Assembly: GCA_902459845.2 (NCBI GenBank)
Contig: CABPSV020000607.1
Location: forward strand, 1 to 12,401
Direction of reading: 5' to 3'
Origin: Hepatocystis sp. ex Piliocolobus tephrosceles
Taxonomy: Eukaryota > Apicomplexa > Aconoidasida > Haemosporida > Plasmodiidae
Length of the DNA: 12,401 nt
Shown piece by piece: positions 11,177 to 12,401 of this stretch. Numbering within the stretch: position 1 is the stretch's first letter; every line of letters starts with the position of its first letter. The position numbers and the translations under genes were made by a program. The notes beneath the pieces were generated by a model. The model saw only the letters and a program-made list of their open reading frames with translations. It was not told where the DNA came from and did not search any database.

Positions 11177-11449
11177 TTAACACAAAAAATAGAGAAATCA
11201 ATTATACAAATCTTATATGTATTATATTACATTTTCCATTTCATTTCTAATTATAATCAGAGAATAAAAAATATATCAAATAACAATTTAAATATGTTTT
11301 CCACCTTACAAAAAAAAAAAAATCAACCCCTAATTACAATTTTTGAATATAATCAAAAACATTTCTTTTCATTGCAATCCATAATACATTTGCATTTCTT
11401 TTATGACAGTATTAAGGATTTCCTTTTTAGTTTTATGCAACCATTTTGA
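1423..11449 (+). CDS. Giant VPS13-like protein (bridge-like lipid transfer family), C-terminal half; three exons
   Basis: The coding sequence is the join of 1423-10422, 10563-10690 and 10894-11449, about 3227 residues. I base the family call on motif-level resemblance. Residues about 485-512 and 554-582 look like RBG-type units (alternating beta strand, then a helix). Islands between about 1162 and 2006 resemble the repeated beta modules of the VPS13 adaptor-binding (VAB) region. NFLIFTINNICVTDFSVYPY (2347-2366) matches the VPS13 pattern 'IDNQ..fPV'. Residues 2592-2700 and GVTDKVYKK (from 2884) resemble the region before the VPS13 C-terminus. Residues 3012-3089, across exons 2-3, match its terminal PH-like domain, with DILFLFCDDCYVRI and a following KENIVKIEI. 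VPS13 proteins move bulk lipid between membranes at contact sites. The N-terminal chorein domain, expected at the start, is absent. Between the islands lie long Asn, Ser, Lys and short-peptide repeat inserts. No membrane span or signal peptide is evident. The ATG at 1423 is the first available, but the true 5' end may be missing. Coding status is near certain; the family call is moderate. Confidence 0.72.
1630..1755. repeat. 21-base coding minisatellite, NSNI(D/N)KK
   Basis: Five tandem 21-base units (1630-1734) encode NSNINKK or NSNIDKK, followed by a diverged unit NGSNIDN. They lie near the N-terminus of the visible VPS13-like protein (residues 70-111). Units are near-identical at DNA level, suggesting recent expansion by slippage or unequal exchange. 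Confidence 0.95.
3184..3309. repeat. 18-base coding minisatellite, NNNYR(S/G)
   Basis: Seven tandem 18-base units encode NNNYMG, NNNYRG, NNNYRS (three times), NNNYRG and NNNYRS, then decay into NNYSANSN. Residues 588-629. The array follows directly after an RBG-like unit and would form a disordered loop there. Confidence 0.95.
4402..4506. repeat. 15-base coding minisatellite, NGSVG
   Basis: Seven tandem 15-base units encode NGSVA, NGSVG, NGSIG, NGSVG (three times) and NGSVV, residues 994-1028. The DNA is richer in G than its surroundings. The unit structure is clear on direct reading. Confidence 0.95.
4753..4893. repeat. Poly-asparagine tract with Ser interruptions
   Basis: 47 residues of AAT/AAC-coded Asn with a few AGT serines (residues 1111-1157), just before the first island resembling the VPS13 adaptor-binding region. 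The mixed AAC/AAT codons suggest an older tract than the pure AAT run at 6496. Confidence 0.95.
5983..6168. repeat. Ser-rich tract grading into Ser/Arg/Lys repeats
   Basis: AGT/AGC-coded Ser run (residues 1521-1582) that passes from pure Ser and Asn into SSRSSKSSRSSRSSK-type repeats. It splits two islands of the adaptor-binding-like region. The alternate composition resembles RS domains but it is most simply a slippage product. Confidence 0.93.
6496..6540. repeat. (AAT)15 poly-asparagine run
   Basis: Fifteen consecutive AAT codons without interruption, residues 1692-1706 of the giant protein. A pure trinucleotide run such as this is expected to vary in length between isolates. Confidence 0.97.
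6820..6927. repeat. (Asn-Ser)n hexanucleotide tract
   Basis: Seventeen AAC/AAT-AGT hexamers encoding NS dipeptides, followed by one DS (residues 1800-1835). It forms a long disordered insert between islands of the adaptor-binding-like region. Confidence 0.96.
7516..7608. repeat. Thr/Asp/Val-rich imperfect repeat
   Basis: Imperfect repeats of about 24 bases encoding TDT-V-TDT-type peptides (residues 2032-2062). Unlike the other inserts it is Thr-rich and acidic and uses ACA/GTA codons. Confidence 0.85.
7723..7761 (+). other. Strongly basic Lys/Arg cluster in the giant protein
   Basis: KRKRKRKKKRKNK at residues 2101-2113. It could bind acidic lipid headgroups or nucleic acid, or look like a nuclear signal by chance. 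In such a Lys-rich protein the meaning is uncertain. Confidence 0.5.
7869..7896. repeat. Coding poly-A run (28 A)
   Basis: An uninterrupted run of 28 A inside exon 1, read as a run of Lys codons between GRI and FTTPKS. The frame remains open on both sides, so the run length is in register in this assembly. A similar coding run of 26 A is at 11149-11174 in exon 3. Confidence 0.95.
8653..8754. repeat. 18-base coding repeat, NKNKNE
   Basis: Asn/Lys/Glu repeat ending in three near-perfect 18-base units (AATAAAAATAAAAACGAA), residues 2411-2444. It is a charged, disordered insert shortly after the island with the IDNQ-like motif. Confidence 0.93.
9703..9810. repeat. Asn/Ser-rich tract ending in an acidic cluster
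   Basis: Poly-Asn with Lys and Ser interruptions, then Asp-Asp-Asp-Asp (residues 2761-2796). It lies between the last conserved island before the C-terminal region and the exon-1 end. Confidence 0.92.
10423..10562 (+). other. Intron 1 of the VPS13-like gene
   Basis: A 140-base phase-0 intron with donor GTAAAA after CGC AGG and acceptor TTTTTTTTTTAG at 10561-10562. Reading through would end the protein after five more codons beyond GTA (KKKNT, stop at 10441). Splicing instead adds NNDDGDDVKQKRLTTYVSIL, which begins the expected VPS13 C-terminal PH-like region. The intron contains TTACTT repeats (about 10504-10540). Confidence 0.82.
10691..10893 (+). other. Intron 2 of the VPS13-like gene
   Basis: A 203-base phase-2 intron with donor GTAAAA after ...GAA TTA AT and acceptor TTTTTTTTTGCAG at 10893. 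The split codon AT+A gives Ile, followed by ANLLIQNYLYDKKED. The alternative AG two bases further on (10895) gives a stop after ten codons and is ruled out. The long T tracts make spurious open frames here. Confidence 0.85.
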
Positions 11450-11474
11450 ATATAATTTTGTCTTTTCCATTGCG

Positions 11475-11552
11475 CATTTACATTTGCATTTATATTTACA
11501 TTTGCATTTATATTTGCATTTGTATATGCATTTGTATTTGCGTTTGCATTTC
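11475..11552. repeat. Imperfect hexamer repeat, YATTTR
   Basis: About thirteen tandem hexamers, mainly CATTTG, CATTTA, TATTTG and TATTTA, lying 25 bases past the stop of the giant gene. They are probably in its 3' UTR. The open frame through them (LHLHLYLHLHLY) is an artefact. Confidence 0.9.
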
Positions 11553-11701
11553 CGTTCACCTTTTTACCATCACTTTTACCTTTTTATTAATTTTTTTCGA
11601 GTGAAAATTTTGTCTACCCGTGGTTAGTATCAAAACATTTTTTGATAAAAGTATTTAGATGCGTGGGTACGCATTTATGCTCTTCACATATATACATAGT
11701 T

Positions 11702-11706
<5 letters not shown>

Positions 11707-11754
<48 letters not shown>
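11707..11754. repeat. Poly-T run (48 T)
   Basis: The longest homopolymer in the window, non-coding. Its length in the assembly should be treated as approximate. Confidence 0.95.
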
Positions 11755-11755
<1 letters not shown>

Positions 11756-12014
11756 TAATTAACTATTTGAAAAATCTATTGCTTTTACTCTTTAAAATTA
11801 ATTTGTTTTTTTTTTTAAAAAGCTTTAAAGCGTTTTTTTTATATTAAAAAAAAATAAAAAATACAAAAGCATATATATATATATATAAATTTTTATAGCA
11901 ATGTAATCCTTTTAAAAATTGTTTTCTACACGCTTAAACAAAATTAATAAAAATATTTTTTTTTTTTTTTTTTTTTTTATACCAAAACTTTGAAATTTTT
12001 TTACTAATTCAGCA

Positions 12015-12017
<3 letters not shown>

Positions 12018-12051
<34 letters not shown>
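12018..12051. repeat. Poly-T run (34 T)
   Basis: A homopolymer about 310 bases before the probable next start codon, followed by C and eight or more further T. Probably part of the promoter region of the right-hand gene. Confidence 0.9.
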
Positions 12052-12307
12052 CTTTTTTTTTCTGACCATACATAAAAATTTAAAAAATAAAAAATTATCA
12101 ATCGATAGTTTTTTTTGTCTCCTATTTTTATATTTAAAAAGTATAAAAAATAAAATTCACACGTATATTATATGTACATATATGTATATGTATATATATA
12201 TACAGATATAGCGCTTGTTATGTTGTATAAACCTTTTTCCCATTTCCTACTCTTAAAAAAAAATGAAAAAATAAAAGGGATAAAATAAAAAAATAAAAAA
12301 AAAAGTT

Positions 12308-12376
12308 ATGTCAAACCAAAAAGCTAAAACTGAGTTAAGCAAAAATAAAGAAACAAATAATGAGTACAGTCAATGA
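12308..12376 (+). other. Small upstream ORF (22 codons) overlapping the next start
   Basis: ATG at 12308 opens a 22-residue frame beginning MSNQKAKTEL and ending at TGA 12374-12376. The base composition is less biased than the spacer. It overlaps the next probable start codon (12360) in another frame, so it could act as an upstream ORF in the leader. It could also be chance, or a first exon with a donor I cannot recognise. Confidence 0.3.
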
Positions 12377-12401
12377 ACTTTTAAATTACTTTGTTGTAAA
12401 T
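12360..12401 (+). CDS. Start of an unidentified gene, cut by the window end
   Basis: ATG at 12360 opens MSTVNELLNYFVVN, which runs to the edge of the window. The peptide has a balanced composition unlike the surrounding simple sequence. The upstream context (ACAAATA before ATG) is A-rich, as is normal for Plasmodium starts, and an in-frame stop (TAA at 12336) precedes it. Only 14 residues are visible, so I cannot name a family. It would be in tandem with the other two genes. Confidence 0.42.
   Translation, partial: MSTVNELLNYFVVN

Larger units (their letters stand above)
11450..12359. other. Spacer between the VPS13-like gene and the next gene
   Basis: About 0.9 kb with no convincing gene. 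It should hold the 3' UTR of the giant gene and the promoter and 5' leader of the next one. It contains a hexamer repeat, T runs at 11707-11754, 11956-11978 and 12018-12051, short TA runs near 11871-11887 and 12190-12200, and a small upstream ORF near its right end. Long poly-T or poly-dA:dT tracts upstream of genes are usual in Plasmodium promoters. I see no RNA gene. Confidence 0.75.

Noticed and set aside
11403..11847. Two open frames, one His/Leu repeat and one Phe-rich
   Set aside because: Both come from the hexamer repeat and the 48-base T run; no complex coding composition.

Overview
This window is nuclear DNA from a malaria parasite (genus Plasmodium) or a very close relative. The evidence is extreme A+T richness, long poly-A and poly-T runs, (TA)n microsatellites, short introns with T-rich tracts before the acceptor, and proteins loaded with Asn, Lys and Ser runs. 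The first gene has the features of the Plasmodium membrane-anchored subtilase SUB2. I cannot fix the species from sequence alone.

Layout, with all genes on the + strand. (1) Positions 1-1256 hold the 3' part of SUB2: the last 42 bases of one exon, a 295-base intron, then the terminal exon. That exon carries the catalytic serine motif, a membrane span and a cytoplasmic tail. (2) Positions 1257-1422 are a very short gap containing two long poly-A runs. (3) Positions 1423-11449 hold one giant gene of three exons (9000 + 128 + 556 coding bases, about 3227 residues). Beneath its low-complexity inserts, its conserved islands look like the C-terminal half of a VPS13-type bridge-like lipid transfer protein: RBG-like modules, an adaptor-binding (VAB) region, the C-terminal region and a terminal PH-like domain. 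The N-terminal chorein domain of VPS13 is not present. (4) Positions 11450-12359 are a spacer of about 0.9 kb with poly-T runs and an imperfect hexamer repeat. (5) At the right edge a further + strand gene probably starts at 12360 (MSTVNELL...), preceded by a small overlapping upstream ORF.

The genes need not work together. SUB2 is the merozoite surface sheddase and the VPS13-like protein would act at membrane contact sites; their adjacency is positional. The most interesting point is at 1257-1422. The spacer is unusually short, the reading frame of the giant gene stays open and looks coding upstream of its first ATG, and the expected N-terminal half of a VPS13 protein is missing. This suggests either a collapse of the assembly at the poly-A runs or a real gene split or truncation. 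I saw no mobile element, CRISPR array, tRNA or rRNA.
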